Shown here: one piece after another, positions 39,051 through 53,159 of the stretch
Position numbering within the stretch: position 1 is the stretch's first letter
Layout of the letters: every line of letters starts with the position of its first letter
Origin: Paragordius varius
Taxonomy: Eukaryota > Nematomorpha
Length of the DNA stretch: 64,000 nucleotides
Direction of reading: 5' to 3'
NCBI GenBank assembly: GCA_964247055.1
Contig: OZ176053.1
Coordinates: forward strand, 13,392,001 to 13,456,000
Made by a program: the position numbers and the translations under genes
Notes under the pieces: model-generated
What the model saw: the letters and a program-made list of their open reading frames with translations, nothing else
Databases searched by the model: none
Told to the model about the DNA's origin: nothing

Positions 39051-41050
39051 CATATCCGATTTTTACAACGATACTTTTAAAATTAATGTATAAAACTAAT
39101 CGCATCAATACTCAAGTTAAACTTTGTCCTTAAAAATCGGATATTGGACACCGGTGAACAAAATTATTTTTATACATTCTCTTAGTAAGACTACATGAAA
39201 ATATAGAGATAGTTTGACAAACTCTTTCATATCCGATTTTTACAACGATACTTTAAAAATTAATGTATAAAACTAGTCGTATCAATACTCAAGTTAAACT
39301 TTGTCCTTAAAAATCGGATATTGGTCACCAGTGAACAAAATTATTTTTTATACATTCTCTTATTAAGACTACATCAAAATATAGAGATAGTTTGACAAAC
39401 TCTATAATATCTGATTTTTAGAGCGATACTTTAAAAATTAATGTATAATTTAGCATACGACAATAAGCAAGTTAAACTTCCTTAAAAATCGGATATTAGT
39501 CGCCGGTAAAGAAAATAATTTTTTATACATTCTCTTAGTAGTACTACATCAAAATATAGAGATAGTTTGACAAACTCTTTAATATCTGATTTTTAGAGCG
39601 ATACTTTAAAAATTATTGTATAATTTAGCATACGACAATAAGCAAGTTAAACTTTGTCCTTAAAAATCGGATATTGGTCTCCGATGAACAAACCTATTTT
39701 TTATACATTCTCTTAGTAAGACTACATCAAAATATAGAGATAGTTTGACAAACTCTTTCATATCCGATTTTTACAACGATACTTTTAAAATTAATGTATA
39801 AAACTAATCGCATCAATACTCAAGTTAAACTTTGTCCTTAAAAATCGGATATTGGACACCGGTGAACAAAATTATTTTTATACATTCTCTTAGTAAGACT
39901 ACATGAAAATATAGAGATAGTTTGACAAACTCTTTCATATCCGATTTTTACAACGATACTTTAAAAATTAATGTATAAAACTAGTCGTATCAATACTCAA
40001 GTTAAACTTTGTCCTTAAAAATCGGATATTGGTCACCAGTGAACAAAATTATTTTTTATACATTCTCTTATTAAGACTACATCAAAATATAGAGATAGTT
40101 TGACAAACTCTATAATATCTGATTTTTAGAGCGATACTTTAAAAATTAATGTATAATTTAGCATACGACAATAAGCAAGTTAAACTTCCTTAAAAATCGG
40201 ATATTAGTAGCCGGTAAAGAAAATAATTTTTTATACATTCTCTTAGTAGTACTACATCAAAATATAGAGATAGTTTGACAAACTCTTTAATATCTGATTT
40301 TTAGAGCGATACTTTAAAATTAATGTATAATTTAGCATACGACAATAAGCAAGTTAAACATTGTCCTTAAAAATCGGATATTGGTCTCCGTGAACAAAAC
40401 TATTTTTTATACATTCTCTTAGTAAGACTACATCAAAATATAGAGATAGTTTGACAAACTCTTTCATATCCGATTTTTACAACGATACTTTTAAAATTAA
40501 TGTATAAAACTAATCGCTTCAACACTCAAGTTAAACTTTGTCCTTAAAAATCGGATATTGGTCACCGGTGAACAAAATTATTTTTTATACATTCTCTTAG
40601 TAAGACTACATGAAAATATAGAGATAGTTTGACAAACTCTTTCATATCCGATTTTTACAACGATACTTTAAAAATTAATGTATAAAACTAGTCGTATCAA
40701 TACTCAAGTTAAACTTTGTCCTTAAAAATCGGATATTGGTCACCGGTGAACAAAATTATTTTTTATACATTCTCTTATTAAGACTACATCAAAATATAGA
40801 GATAGTTGACAAACTCTTTAATATCTGATTTTTAGAGCGATACTTTAAAAATTAATGTATAATTTAGCACACGACAATAGGCAAGTTAAACTTTGTCCTT
40901 AAAAATCGGATATTAGTCGCCGGTAAAGAAAATAATTTTTATACATTCTCTAAGTAGTACTACATCAAAATATAGAGATAGTTTGACAAACTCTTTAATA
41001 TCTGATTTTTAGAGCGATACTTTAAAAATTAATGTATAATTAGCATACGA
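38200..41050 (+). repeat. Regular four-monomer higher-order repeat (A-A-B-B/A, about 708 bp)
   Basis: The motif CTCCGATGAAC or CTCCGTGAAC recurs at 38,261, 38,971, 39,679 and 40,386, at spacings of 710, 708 and 707 bp. Each unit reads: an A monomer with AAACTAATCGCATC, an A monomer with ACATGAAAATAT and usually GTCGTATC, a B monomer with TCGCCGGTAAAG, and a hybrid that is B in its first half (ATATCTG, AGCATACGAC) but has GGTCTCCG and CTTAGTAAG in its second. The palindrome TCACCGGTGA is therefore present in only some of the four monomers. Copies 39,0-39,7 kb and 39,7-40,4 kb are very similar. The same unit pattern recurs near 33.9-34.7 kb, 42.6-43.2 kb and 53.1-54.6 kb. Confidence 0.83.
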
Positions 41051-41339
41051 CAATAAGCAGGTTAAACTTTGTCCTTAAAAATCGAATATTGGTCTCCGGT
41101 GAACAAAAGTATTTTTTATACATTCTCTTAGTAAGACTACATCAAAATATAGAGATAGTTTGACAAACTCTTTCATATCCGATTTTTACAAAAATACTTT
41201 TAAAATTAATGTATAAAACTAATCGCATCAATACTCAAGTTAAACTTTGTCCTTAAAAATCGGATATTGGTCACCGGTGAACAAAATTATTTTTTATACA
41301 TTCTCTTAGTAAGACTACATCAAAATATAGAGATAGTTT

Positions 41340-42040
41340 GATAAACTCTTTCATATCCGATTTTTACAACGATACTCTAAAAATTAATGCATAAAACTAG
41401 TCGTATCAATACTCAAGTTAAACTTTGTCCTTAAAAAACGGATATTGGGGATCGGTGAACAAAATTATTTTTTATACATTCTCTTATTAAGACTACATCA
41501 AAATATAGAGATAATTTGACAAACTCTATAATATCTGATTTTTAGAGCGATACTTTAAAAATTAATGTATAATTTAGCATACGACAATAAGCAAGTTAAA
41601 CTTTGTCCTTAAAAATCGGATATTAGTCGCCGGTAAGAAAATATTTTTTATACATTCTCTTAGTAGTACTACATCAAAATATAGAAATAGTCTGACAAAC
41701 TCTTTAATATCTGATTTTTAGCGCGATACTTTAAAAATTAATGTATAATTTAGCATACGACAATAAGCAAGTTAAACTTTATCCTTAAAAATCGGATATT
41801 GGTCTCCGGTGAACAAAATTATTTTTATACATTCTCTTATTAAGACTACATCAAAATATAGAGATAGTTTGACAAACTCTTTCATATCCGATTTTTACAA
41901 CGATACTTTAAAAATTAATGTATAAAACTAGTCGCATCAATACTCAAGTTAAGTCCTTAAAAATCGGATATTGGTCACCGGTGAACAAAATTATTTTTTA
42001 TACATTCTCTTAGTAAGACTACATGAAAATATAGAGATAG
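41340..42040 (+). repeat. Block repeated at 43,635-44,335 (offset 2,293 bp)
   Basis: The unusual string ATATTGGGGATCGG, which replaces ATATTGGTCACCGG, lies with its GGGG at 41,447, 42,504 and 43,740. Between the first and third, CTATAATATCTG, CGGTAAGAAAAT and the shortened GTTAAGTCCTT (41,948 and 44,242) also correspond. The offset is 2,293-2,294 bp, about 13 monomers. The GGGGATCGG monomer also occurs near 21,890 and, inverted, near 55,990. Confidence 0.75.
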
Positions 42041-43634
42041 TTTGACAAACTCTTTCATATCCGATTTTTACAACGATACTTTAAAAATTAATGTATAAAA
42101 CTAATCGCATCAATACTCAAGTTAAACTTTGTCCTTAAAAATCGGATATTGGACACAGGTGAACAAAATTATTTTTATACATTCTCTTAGTAAGACTACA
42201 TGAAAATATAGAGATAGTTTGACAAACTCTTTCATATCCGATTTTTACAACGATACTTTAAAAATTAATGTATAAAACTAGTCGTATCAATACTCAAGTT
42301 AAACTTTGTCCTTAAAAATGATATTGGTCACCAGTGAACAAAATTATTTTTTATACATTCTCTTAGTAAGACTACATCAAAATATAGAGATAGTCTGATA
42401 AACTCTTTCATATCCGATTTTTACAACGATACTTTAAAAATTAATGCATAAAACTAGTCGTATCAATACTCAAGTTAAACTTTGTCCTTAAAAAACGGAT
42501 ATTGGGGATCGGTGAACAAAATTATTTTTTATACATTCTCTTATTAAGACTACATCAAAATATAGAGATAGTTTGACAAACTCTTTAATATCTGATTTTT
42601 AGAGCGATACTTAAAAAATTAATGTGTAATTTAGCATACGACAATAAGCAAGTTAAACTTCCTTAAAAATCGGATATTAGTCGCCGGTAAAGAAAATAAT
42701 ATTTATACATTCTCTTTGTAGTACTACATCAAAATATAGAGATAGTTTGACAAACTCTTTAATATCTGATTTTTAGAGCGATACTTTAAAATTAATGTAT
42801 AATTTAGCATACGACAATAAGCAAGTTAAACATTGTCCTTAAAAATCGGATATTGGTCTCCGTGAACAAAACTATTTTTTATACATTCTCTTAGTAAGAC
42901 TACATCAAAATATAGAGATAGTTTGACAAACTCTTTCATATCCGATTTTTACAACGATACTTTTAAAATTAATGTATAAAACTAATCGCATCAATACTCA
43001 AGTTAAACTTTGTCCTTAAAAATCGGATATTGGTCACCGGTGAACAAAATTATTTTTTATACATTCTCTTAGTAAGACTACATGAAAATATAGAGATAGT
43101 TTGACAAACTCTTTCATATCCGATTTTTAGAGCGATACTTTAAAAATTAATGTATAATTTAGCATACGACAATAGGCAAGTTAAACTTTGTCCTTAAAAA
43201 TCGGATATTAGTCGCCGGTAAAGAAAATAATTTTTATACATTCTCTAAGTAGTACTACATCAAAATATAGAGATGTTTGACAAACTCTTTAATATCTGAT
43301 TTTAGAACGATACTTTAAAAATTAATGTATAATTAGCATACGACAATAAGCAGGTTAAACTTTGTCCTTAAAAATCGAATATTGGTCTCCGGTGAACAAA
43401 ATTATTTTTTATACATTCTCTTATTAAGACTACATCAAAATATTAAGATAGTTTGACAAACTCTTTCATATCCGATTTTTACAACGATACTTTAAAAATT
43501 AATGTATAAAACTAGTCGCATCAATACTCAAGTTAAACTTTGTCCTTAAAAATCGGATATTGGTCACCGGTGAACAAAATTATTTTTTATACATTCTCTT
43601 AGTAAGACTACATCAAAATATAGAGATAGTCTGA

Positions 43635-44335
43635 TAAACTCTTTCATATCCGATTTTTACAACGATACTTTAAAAATTAATGCATAAAACTAGTCGTATC
43701 AATACTCAAGTTAAACTTTGTCCTTAAAAAACGGATATTGGGGATCGGTGAACAAAATTATTTTTTATACATTCTCTTATTAAGACTACATCAAAATATA
43801 GAGATAGTTTGACAAACTCTATAATATCTGATTTTTAGAGCGATACTTTAAAAATTAATGTATAATTTAGCATACGACAATAAGCAAGTTAAACTTTGTC
43901 CTTAAAAATCGGATATTAGTCGCCGGTAAGAAAATAATTTTTTATACATTCTCTTAGTAGTACTACATCAAAATATAGAGATAGTTTGACAAACTCTTTA
44001 ATATCTGATTTTTAGAGCGATACTTTAAAAATTAATGTATAATTTAGCATACGACAATAAGCAAGTTAAACTTTGTCCTTAAAAATCGGATATTGGTCTC
44101 CGGTGAACAAAATTATTTTTATACATTCTCTTATTAAGACTACATCAAAATATAGAGATAGTTTGACAAACTCTTTCATATCCGATTTTTACAACGATAC
44201 TTTAAAAATTAATGTATAAAACTAGTCGCATCAATACTCAAGTTAAGTCCTTAAAAATCGGATATTGGTCACCGGTGAACAAAACTATTTTTTATACATT
44301 CTCTTAGTAAGACTACATGAAAATATAGAGATAGT
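43635..44335 (+). repeat. Second copy of the 2,293-bp-spaced block
   Basis: The partner of 41,340-42,040. The two part company at the right: after the short GTTAAGTCCTT monomer this copy reads GAACAAAACTATT where the other reads GAACAAAATTATT. The B copy within has AAAATAATTTTTTATAC where the first copy is shortened. Confidence 0.73.
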
Positions 44336-44514
44336 TTGACAAACTCTTTCATATCCGATTTTTACAACGATACTTTAAAAATTAATGTATAAAACTAGTT
44401 GCATCAATACTCAAGTTAAACTTTGTCAAAAATCGGATATTGGTCACCGGTGAACAAAACTATTTTTTATACATTCTTTTAGTAAGACTACATCAAAATA
44501 TAGAGATTGTTTGA

Positions 44515-45240
44515 CAAACTCTTTAATATCTGATTTTTACGAGCGATACTTTAAAAATTAATGTATAATTTAGCATACGACAATAAGCAAGTTAAACTTT
44601 GTCCTTAAAAATCGGATATTAGTCGCCGGTAAAGAAAATAATTTTTAATACATTCTCTTACTAGTACTACATCAAAATATACAGATAGTTTGACAAACTC
44701 TTTAATATCTGATTTTTAGAGCGATACTATAATTTAGCATACGACAATAAGCAAGTTAAACTTTGTCCTTAAAAATCGGATATTAGTCGCCGGTAAAGAA
44801 AATAATTTTTTATACTTTTTCTTAGTAGGACTACATCAAAAAATAGAGATAGTTTGACAAACTCTTTCATATCCGATTTTTACAAAGATACTTTTAAAAT
44901 TAATGTATAAAACTAATCGCATGAATACTCAAGTTAAACGTTGTCCTTAAAAATCGGATATTGTTCACCGGTGACCTAAATTATTTTTTATACATTCTCT
45001 TAGTAAGACTACATGAAAATATAGAGATAGTTTGACAAACTCTTTCATATCCGATTTTTACAACGATACTTTAAAAATTAATGTATAATTTAGCATACGA
45101 CAATAAGCAAGTTAAACTTTGTCCTTAAAAATTGGATTTTGGTCTCCGATAAACAAAATTATTTTTTATACATTCTCTTATTAAGACTACATCAAAATAT
45201 AGAGATAGTTTGACAAACTCTTTCATATCCGATTTTTACA
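44515..45240 (+). repeat. Block repeated at 45,925-46,650 (offset 1,410 bp)
   Basis: TGATTTTTACGAGCGATACT (44,531 and 45,941) and the shortened B monomer GCGATACTATAATTTAGC (44,721 and 46,131) both recur at 1,410 bp, eight monomers of about 176 bp. The shortened monomer lacks the TTTAAAAATTAATG stretch. It also occurs at 46,829 and, in a slightly different form, near 22,350. TTATACTTTTTCTTAGTAGG accompanies it. Confidence 0.78.
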
Positions 45241-45924
45241 ACGATACTTTAAAAATTAATGTATAAAACTAGTCGCATCAATACTCAAGTTAAACTTTGT
45301 CCTTAAAAATCGGATATTGGTCACCGGTGAACAAAACTATTTTTTATACATTCTTTTAGTAAGACTACATGAAAATATAGAGATAGTTTGACAAACTCTT
45401 TAATATCTGATTTTTACAACGATACTTTAAAAATTAATGTATAATTTAGCATACGATAATAAGCAAGTTAAACTTTGTCCTTAAAAATCGGATATTAGTC
45501 GCCGGTAAAGAAAATAATTTTTTATACATTCTCTTAGTAGGACTACATCAAAAAATAGAGATAGTTTGACAAACTCTTTCATATCCGATTTTTACAACGA
45601 TACTTTTAAAATTAATGTATAAAACTAATCGCATGAATACTCAAGTTAAACTTTGTCCTTAAAAATCGGATATTGGTCACCGGTAAAGAAAATAATTTTT
45701 TATACATTCTCTTAGTAGTACTACATCAAAATATAGAGATAGTTTGACAAACTCTTTAATATCTGATTTTATAGCGATACTTTTAAAATTAATGTATATA
45801 ACTAGTCGCATCAATACTCAAGTTAAACTTTGTCCTTAAAAATCGGATATTGGTCACCGGTGAACAAAATTATTTTTTATACATTCTCTTAGTAAGACTA
45901 CATGAAAATATAGAGATAGTTTGA

Positions 45925-46650
45925 CAAACTCGTTAATATCTGATTTTTACGAGCGATACTTTAAAAATTAATGTATAATTTAGCATACGACAGTAAGCAA
46001 GTTAAACTTTGTCCTTAAAAATCGGATATTAGTCGCCGGTAAAGAAAATAATTTTTTATACATTCTCTTACTAGTACTACATCAAAATATAGAGATAGTT
46101 TGACAAACTCTTTAATATCTGATTTTTAAAGCGATACTATAATTTAGCATACGACAATAAGCAAGTTAAACTTTGTCCTTAAAAATCGGATATTAGTCGC
46201 CGGTAAAGAAAATAATTTTTTATACTTTTTCTTAGTAGGACTACATCATAAAATAGAGATAGTTTGACAAAGTCTTTCATATCCGATTTTTACAAAGATA
46301 CTTTTAAAATTAATGTATAAAACTAATCGCATGAATACTCAAGTTAAACTTTGTCCTTAAAAATCGGATATTGGTCACCGGTGACCTAAATTATTTTTTA
46401 TACATTCTCTTAGTAAGACTACATGAAAATATAGAGATAGTTTGACAAACTCTTTCATATCCGATTTTTACAACGATACTTTAAAAATTAATGTATAATT
46501 TAGCATACGACAATAAGCAAGTTAAACTTTGTCCTTAAAAATTGGATTTTGGTCTCCGATAAACAAAATTATTTTTTGTACATTCTCTTATTAAGACTAC
46601 ATCAAAATATAGAGATAGTTTGACAAACTCTTTCATATCCGATTTTTACA
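45925..46650 (+). repeat. Second copy of the 1,410-bp-spaced block
   Basis: The partner of 44,515-45,240, with the same shortened B monomer and the same ATTGGATTTTGGTCTCCGAT variant. A third, partial version follows 698 bp later (GCGATACTAT at 46,829), which gives a four-monomer step between the last two. Confidence 0.76.
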
Positions 46651-49439
46651 ACGATACTTTTAAAATTAATGTATAAAACTAATCGCATGAATACTCAAGT
46701 TAAACTTTGTCCTTAAAAATCGGATATTGGTCACCGGTAAAGAAAATAATTTTTTATACATTCTCTTACTAGTACTACATCAAAATATAGAGATAGTTTT
46801 ACAAACTCTTTAATATCTGATTTTTAGAGCGATACTATAATTTAGCATACGACAATAAGCAAGTTAAACTTTGTCCTTAAAAATCGGATATTAGTCGCCG
46901 GTAAAGAAAATAATTTTTTATACTTTTTCTTAGTAGGACTACATCAAAAAATAGAGATAGTTTGACAAACTCTTTCATATCCGATTTTTACAAAGATACT
47001 TTTAAAATTAATGTATAAAACTAGTCGCATCAATACTCAAGTTAAACTTTGTCCTTAAAAATCGGATATTGGTCACCGGTGAACAAAACTATTTTTTATA
47101 CATTCTTTTAGTAAGACTACATGAAAATATAGAGATAGTTTGACAAACTCTTTAATATTTGATTTTTACAACGATACTTTAAAAATTAATGTATAATTTA
47201 GCATACGACAATAAGCAAGTTAAACTTTGTCCTTAAAAATCGGATATTAGTCCCCGGTAAAGAAAATAATTTTTTATACATTCTCTTAGTAGGACTACAT
47301 CAAAAAATAGAGATAGTTTGACAAACTCTTTCATATCCGATTTTTACAACGATACTTTTAAAATTAATGTATAAAACTAATCGCATGAATACTCAAGTTA
47401 AACTTTGTCCTTAAAAATCGGATATTGGTCACCGGTAAAGAAAATAATTTTTTATACATTCTCTTAGTAGTACTACATCAAAATATAGAGATAGTTTGAC
47501 AAACTCTTTAATATCTGATTATTATAACGATACTTTAAAAATTAATGTATAAAACTAGTCGCATCAATACTCAAGTTAAACTTTGTCCTTAAAAATCGGA
47601 TATTGGTCACCGGTGAACAAAACTATTTTTTATACATTCTAGTAAGACTACATCAAAATATAGAGATAGTTTGATAAACTCTTTCATATCCGATTTTTAT
47701 AACGATACTTTAAAAATTAATGTATAAAACTAGTCGCATCAATACTCAAGCTAAACTTTGTCCTTAAAAATCGGATATTGGTCACCGGTGAACAAAACTA
47801 TTTTTTATACATTCTAGTAAGACTACATCAAAATATAGAGATAGTTTGACAAACTCTTTCATATCCGATTTTTACAACGATACTTTAAAAATTAATGTAT
47901 AAAACTAGTCGCATCAATATTCAAGTTAAACTTTGTCCTTAAAAATCGGATATTAGTCGCCGGTAAAAAAAATCATTTTTTATACATTCTCTTAGTAGTA
48001 CTACATCAAAATATAGAGATAGTTTGACAAACTCTTTATCTGATTTTTAGAGCGATACTTTAAAAATTAATGTATAATTTAGCATACGACAATAAGCAAG
48101 TTAAACTTTTTCCTTAAAAATCGGATATTAGTCGCCAGTAAAGAAAATAATTTTTTATACATTTTCTTAGTAGGACTACATCAAAAAATAGAGATAGTTT
48201 GACAAACTCTTTCATATCCGATTTTTACAACGATACTTTTAAAATTATGTATAAAACTAATCGCATGAATACTCAAGTTAAACTTTGTCCTTAAAAATCG
48301 GATATTGGTCACCGGTGACCAAAATTATTTTTTATACATTCTCTTAGTAAGACTACATGAAAGTATAGAGATAGTTTGACAAACTCTTTCATATCCGATT
48401 TTTACAACGATACTTTATAAATTAAAGTATAAAACTAGTCGCATCAATACTCAAGTTAAACTTTGTCAAAAATCGGATATTGGTCACCGGTGAACAAAAC
48501 TATTTTTTATATATTCTTTTAGTAAGACTACATCAAAATATAGATATAGTTTCACAAACTCTTTAATATCTGATTTTTACAACGATACTTTAAAAATTAA
48601 TGTATAATTTAGCATACGACAATATTCAAGTTAAACTTTGTCCTTAAAAATCGGATATTTGTCACCGGTGAACGAAACTATTTTCTATACATTCTCTTAG
48701 AAGGACTACATCAAAATATAGAGATAGTTTGACAAACTCTTTCATATCCGATTTCTACAACGATACTTTAAAAATTAATGTATAAAACTAGTCGCATCAA
48801 TACTCAAGTTAACCTTTGTCCTTAAAAATCGGATATTGGTCACCGGTGAATAAAATTATTTTTTATACATTCTCTTAGTAAGACTGCATCAAAATATAGA
48901 CATAGTTTGACAAACTCTTTCATATCCGATTTTTACAACGATACTTTAAAAATTAATGTATAAAACTAGTCGCATCAATATTCAAGTTAAACTTTGTCCT
49001 TAAAAATCGGATATTGGTCACCGGTGAACAAAACTATTTTTTATACTTCTTTTAGTAAGACTACATCAAAATATAGAGATAGTTTGATAAACTCTTTCAT
49101 ATCCAATTTTTACAACGATACTTTAAAAATTAATGTAAAAAACTAGTCGGATCAATACTCAAGTTAACCTTTGTCCTTAAAAATCGGATATTGGTCACCG
49201 GTGAATAAAATTATTTTTTATACATTCTCTTAGTAAGACTACATCAAAATATAGAGATAGTTTGACAAACTCTTTCATATCCGATTTTTACAACGATACT
49301 TTTAAAATTAATGTATAAAACTAATCGCATCAATACTCAAGTTAAACTTTGTCCTTAAAAATCGGATATTGGTCACCGGTGAACAAAACTATTTTTTATG
49401 GACTCTCTTAGTAAGACTACATCAAAATATAGAGATAGT

Positions 49440-49800
49440 TTGACAAACTCTTTCATATCCGATTTTTAGAGCGATACTTTAAAAATTAATGTATAATTTA
49501 GCATACGACAATATGCAAGTTAAACTTTGTCCTTAAAAATCGGATATTAGTCGCCGGTAAAAAAAATAATTTTGAATACATTCTCTTAGTAGGACTACAT
49601 CAAAAAGTAGAGATAGTTTGACAAATTTTTTCATATCCGATTTTTACAACGATACTTTAAAAATTAATGTATAAAACGAGTCGCATCAATACTCAAGTTA
49701 AACTTTGTACTTAAAAATCGAATATTGGTCACCGGTGAACAAAATTATTTTTTATACATTCTCTTAGTAGGACTAATCAAAATATAGAGATAGTTTGACG
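49440..49800 (+). repeat. Block repeated at 51,035-51,395 (offset 1,595 bp)
   Basis: TTTGAATACATTC (49,571 and 51,166), CAAATTTTTTCATATCC and GTAGGACTAATCAAAAT (49,771 and 51,366) recur at exactly 1,595 bp, nine monomers. The TTTGAATACATTC form of B, with CAAAAAGTAGAG, appears again at 50,101 and about 51,874. This sub-family is confined to about 49.5-52 kb and so arose and spread locally. Confidence 0.78.
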
Positions 49801-51034
49801 AACTCTTTCATATCCGATTTTTACAACGATACTTTAAATATTAATGTATAAAACTAATCGCATCAATACTCAAGTTAAACTTTGTCCTTAAAAATCGGAT
49901 TTTGGTCACCGGTGAACAAAACTATTTTTTGTACATTCATTTAGTAAGACTACATCAAAATATAGAGATAGTTTGACAAACTCTTTCATATCCGATTTTT
50001 ACAACGATACTTTTAAAAATGTATAAAACTAATCGCATCAATACTCAAGTTAAACTTTGTCCTTAAAAATCGGATATTAGTCGCCGGTAAAGAAAATAAT
50101 TTTGAATACATTCTCTTAGTAGGACTACATCAAAAAGTAGAGATAGTTTGACAAACTCTTTCATATCCGATTTTTACAACGATACTTTAAAAATTAATGT
50201 ATAAAACTAATCGCATCAATACTCAAGTTAAACTTTGTCCTTAAAAATCGGATATTTGTCACCAGTGAACGAAACTATTTTTTATACATTCTCTTAGTAA
50301 GACTACATGAAAATATAGAGATAGTTTGACAAACTCTTTCATATCCGATTTTTACAACGATACTTTAAAAATTAATGTATAATTTAGCATACGACAATAA
50401 GCAAGTTAAACTTTGTCCTTAAAAATTGGATTTTGGTCTCCGGTAAACAAAATTATTTTTTATACATTCTCTTTTTAAGACTACATAAATATAGAGATAG
50501 TTTGACAAACTCTTTCATATCCGATTTTTACAACGATACTTTAAAAATTAATGTATAAAACTTGTCGCATCAATACTCAAGTTAAACTTTGTCCTTAAAA
50601 ATCGGATATTGGTCACCGGTGAACAAAACTATTTTTTATGGATTCTCTTAGTAGGACTACATCAAAATATAGACATAGTTTGACAAACTCTTTCATATCC
50701 GATTTTTACAACGATACTTTAAAAATTTATGTATAAAACTAGTCGCATCAACACTCAAGTTAAACTTTGTCCTTAAAAATCGGATATTGGTCACCGGTGA
50801 CCAAAATTATTTTTTATACATTCTCTTAGTAAGACTACATGAAAATATAGAGATAGTTTGACAAACTCTTTCATATCCGATTTTTACAACGATACTTTAA
50901 AAATTAATGTATAATTTAGCATACGACAATAAGCAAGTTAAACTTTGTCCTTAAAAATTGGATTTTGGTCTCCGGTAAACAAAATTATTTTTTATACATT
51001 CTCTTATTAAGACTACATCAAAATATGAGATAGT

Positions 51035-51395
51035 TTGACAAACTCTTTAATATCTGATTTTTAGAGCGATACTTTAAAAATTAATGTATAATTTAGCATA
51101 CGACAATATGCAAGTTAAACTCTGTCCTTAAAAATCGGATATTAGTCGCCGGTAAAGAAAATAATTTTGAATACATTCTCTTAGTAGGACTACATCAAAA
51201 AGTAGAGATAGTTTGACAAATTTTTTCATATCCGATTTTTACAACGATACATTAAAAATTAATGTATAAAACTAGTCGCATCAATACTCAAGTTAAACTT
51301 TGTACTTAAAAATCGAATATTGGTCACCGGTGAACAAAATTATTTTTTATACATTCTCTTAGTAGGACTAATCAAAATATAGAGATAGTTTGACA
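51035..51395 (+). repeat. Second copy of the 1,595-bp-spaced block
   Basis: The partner of 49,440-49,800. The surrounding 50-52.6 kb also has repeats of ATTGGATTTTGGTCTCCGGT (near 50,430, 50,960 and 52,550) and TTTTTTGTACATTCATTTAG (near 49,925 and 52,051). It is a patchwork of overlapping duplications. Confidence 0.74.
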
Positions 51396-53159
51396 AACTC
51401 TTTCATATCCGATTTTTACAACGATACTTTAAAAATTAATGTATAAAACTAATTGCATCAATACTCAAGTTAAACTTTATCCTTAAAAATCGGATATTAG
51501 TCGCCGGTAAAGAAAATAATTTTTTATACATTCATTTAGTAAGACTACATCAAAATATAAAGATAGTTTGACAAACTCTTTCATATCCGATTTTTACAAC
51601 GATACTTTTAAAATTAATGTATAAAAATCGCATGAATACTCAAGTTAAACTTTGTCCTTAAAAATCGGATATTAGTCACCGGTGACCAAAATTATTTTTT
51701 ATACATTCTCTTAGTAAGACTACATGAAAATATAGAGATAGTTTGACAAACTCTTTCATATCCGATTTTTACAACGATACTTTAAAAATTAATGTATAAT
51801 TTAGCATACGACAATATGCAAGTTAAACTTTGTCCTTAAAAATCGGATATTAGTCGCCGGTAAAGAAAATAATTTTGAATACATTCTCTTAGTAGGACTA
51901 CATCAAAAAGTAGAGATAGTTTGACAAACTCTTTCATATCCGATTTTTACAACGATACTTTAAAAATTAATGTATAAAACTAATCGCATCAATACTCAAG
52001 TTAAACTTTGTCCTTAAAAATCGGATTTTGGTCACCGGTGAACAAAACTATTTTTTGTACATTCATTTAGTAAGACTACATCAAAATATAAAGATAGTTT
52101 GACAAACTCTTTCATATCCGATTTTTACAACGACACTTTTAAAAATGTATAAAACTAATCGCATCAATACTCAGGTTAAACTTTGTCCTTAAAAATCGGA
52201 TATTTGTCACCAGTGAACGAAACTATTTTCTATACATTCTCTTAGAAGGACTACATCAAAATATAGAGATAGTTTGACAAACTCTTTCATATCCGATTTT
52301 TACAACGATACTTTTAAAATTAATGTATAAAAATCGCATGAATGCTCAAGTTAAACTTTGTCCTTAAAAATCGGATATTAGTCACCGGTGACCAAAATTA
52401 ATTTTTATACATTCTCTTAGTAAGACTACATGAAAATATAGAGATAGTTTGACAAACTCTTTCATATCCGATTTTTACAACGATACTTTAAAAATTAATG
52501 TATAATTTAGCATACGACAATAAGCAAGTTAAACTTTGTCCTTAAAAATTGGATTTTGGTCTCCGGTAAACAAAATTATTTTTTATACATTCTCTTATTA
52601 AGACTACATCAAAATATAGAGATAGTTTGACAAACTCTTTCATATCCGATTTTTACAACGATACTTTAAAAATTAATGTATAAAACTAGTCGCATCAATA
52701 CTCAAGTTAAACTTTGTCCTTAAAAATCGGATATTGGTCACCGGTGAACAAAACTATTTTTTATGGATTCTCTTAGTAAGACTACATCAAAATATAGACA
52801 TAGTTTGACAAACTCTTTCATATCCGATTTTTACAACGATACTTTTAAAATTAATGTATAAAACTAATCGCATCAATACTCAAGTTAAACTTTGTCCTTA
52901 AAAATCGGATATTGGTCACCGGTGAACAAAATTATTTTTTATACATTCTCTTAGTAAGACTACATCAAAATATAGAGATAGTTTGACAAACTCTTTCATA
53001 TCCGATTTTTACAACGATACTTTAAAAATTAATGTAAAAAACTAGTCGTAAAATACTCAAGTTAAACTTTGTCGTAAATCGGATATTGGTCACCGGTGAA
53101 CAAAATTATTTTTTATACATTCTCTTATTAAGACTACATCAAAATATCGAGATAGTTTG

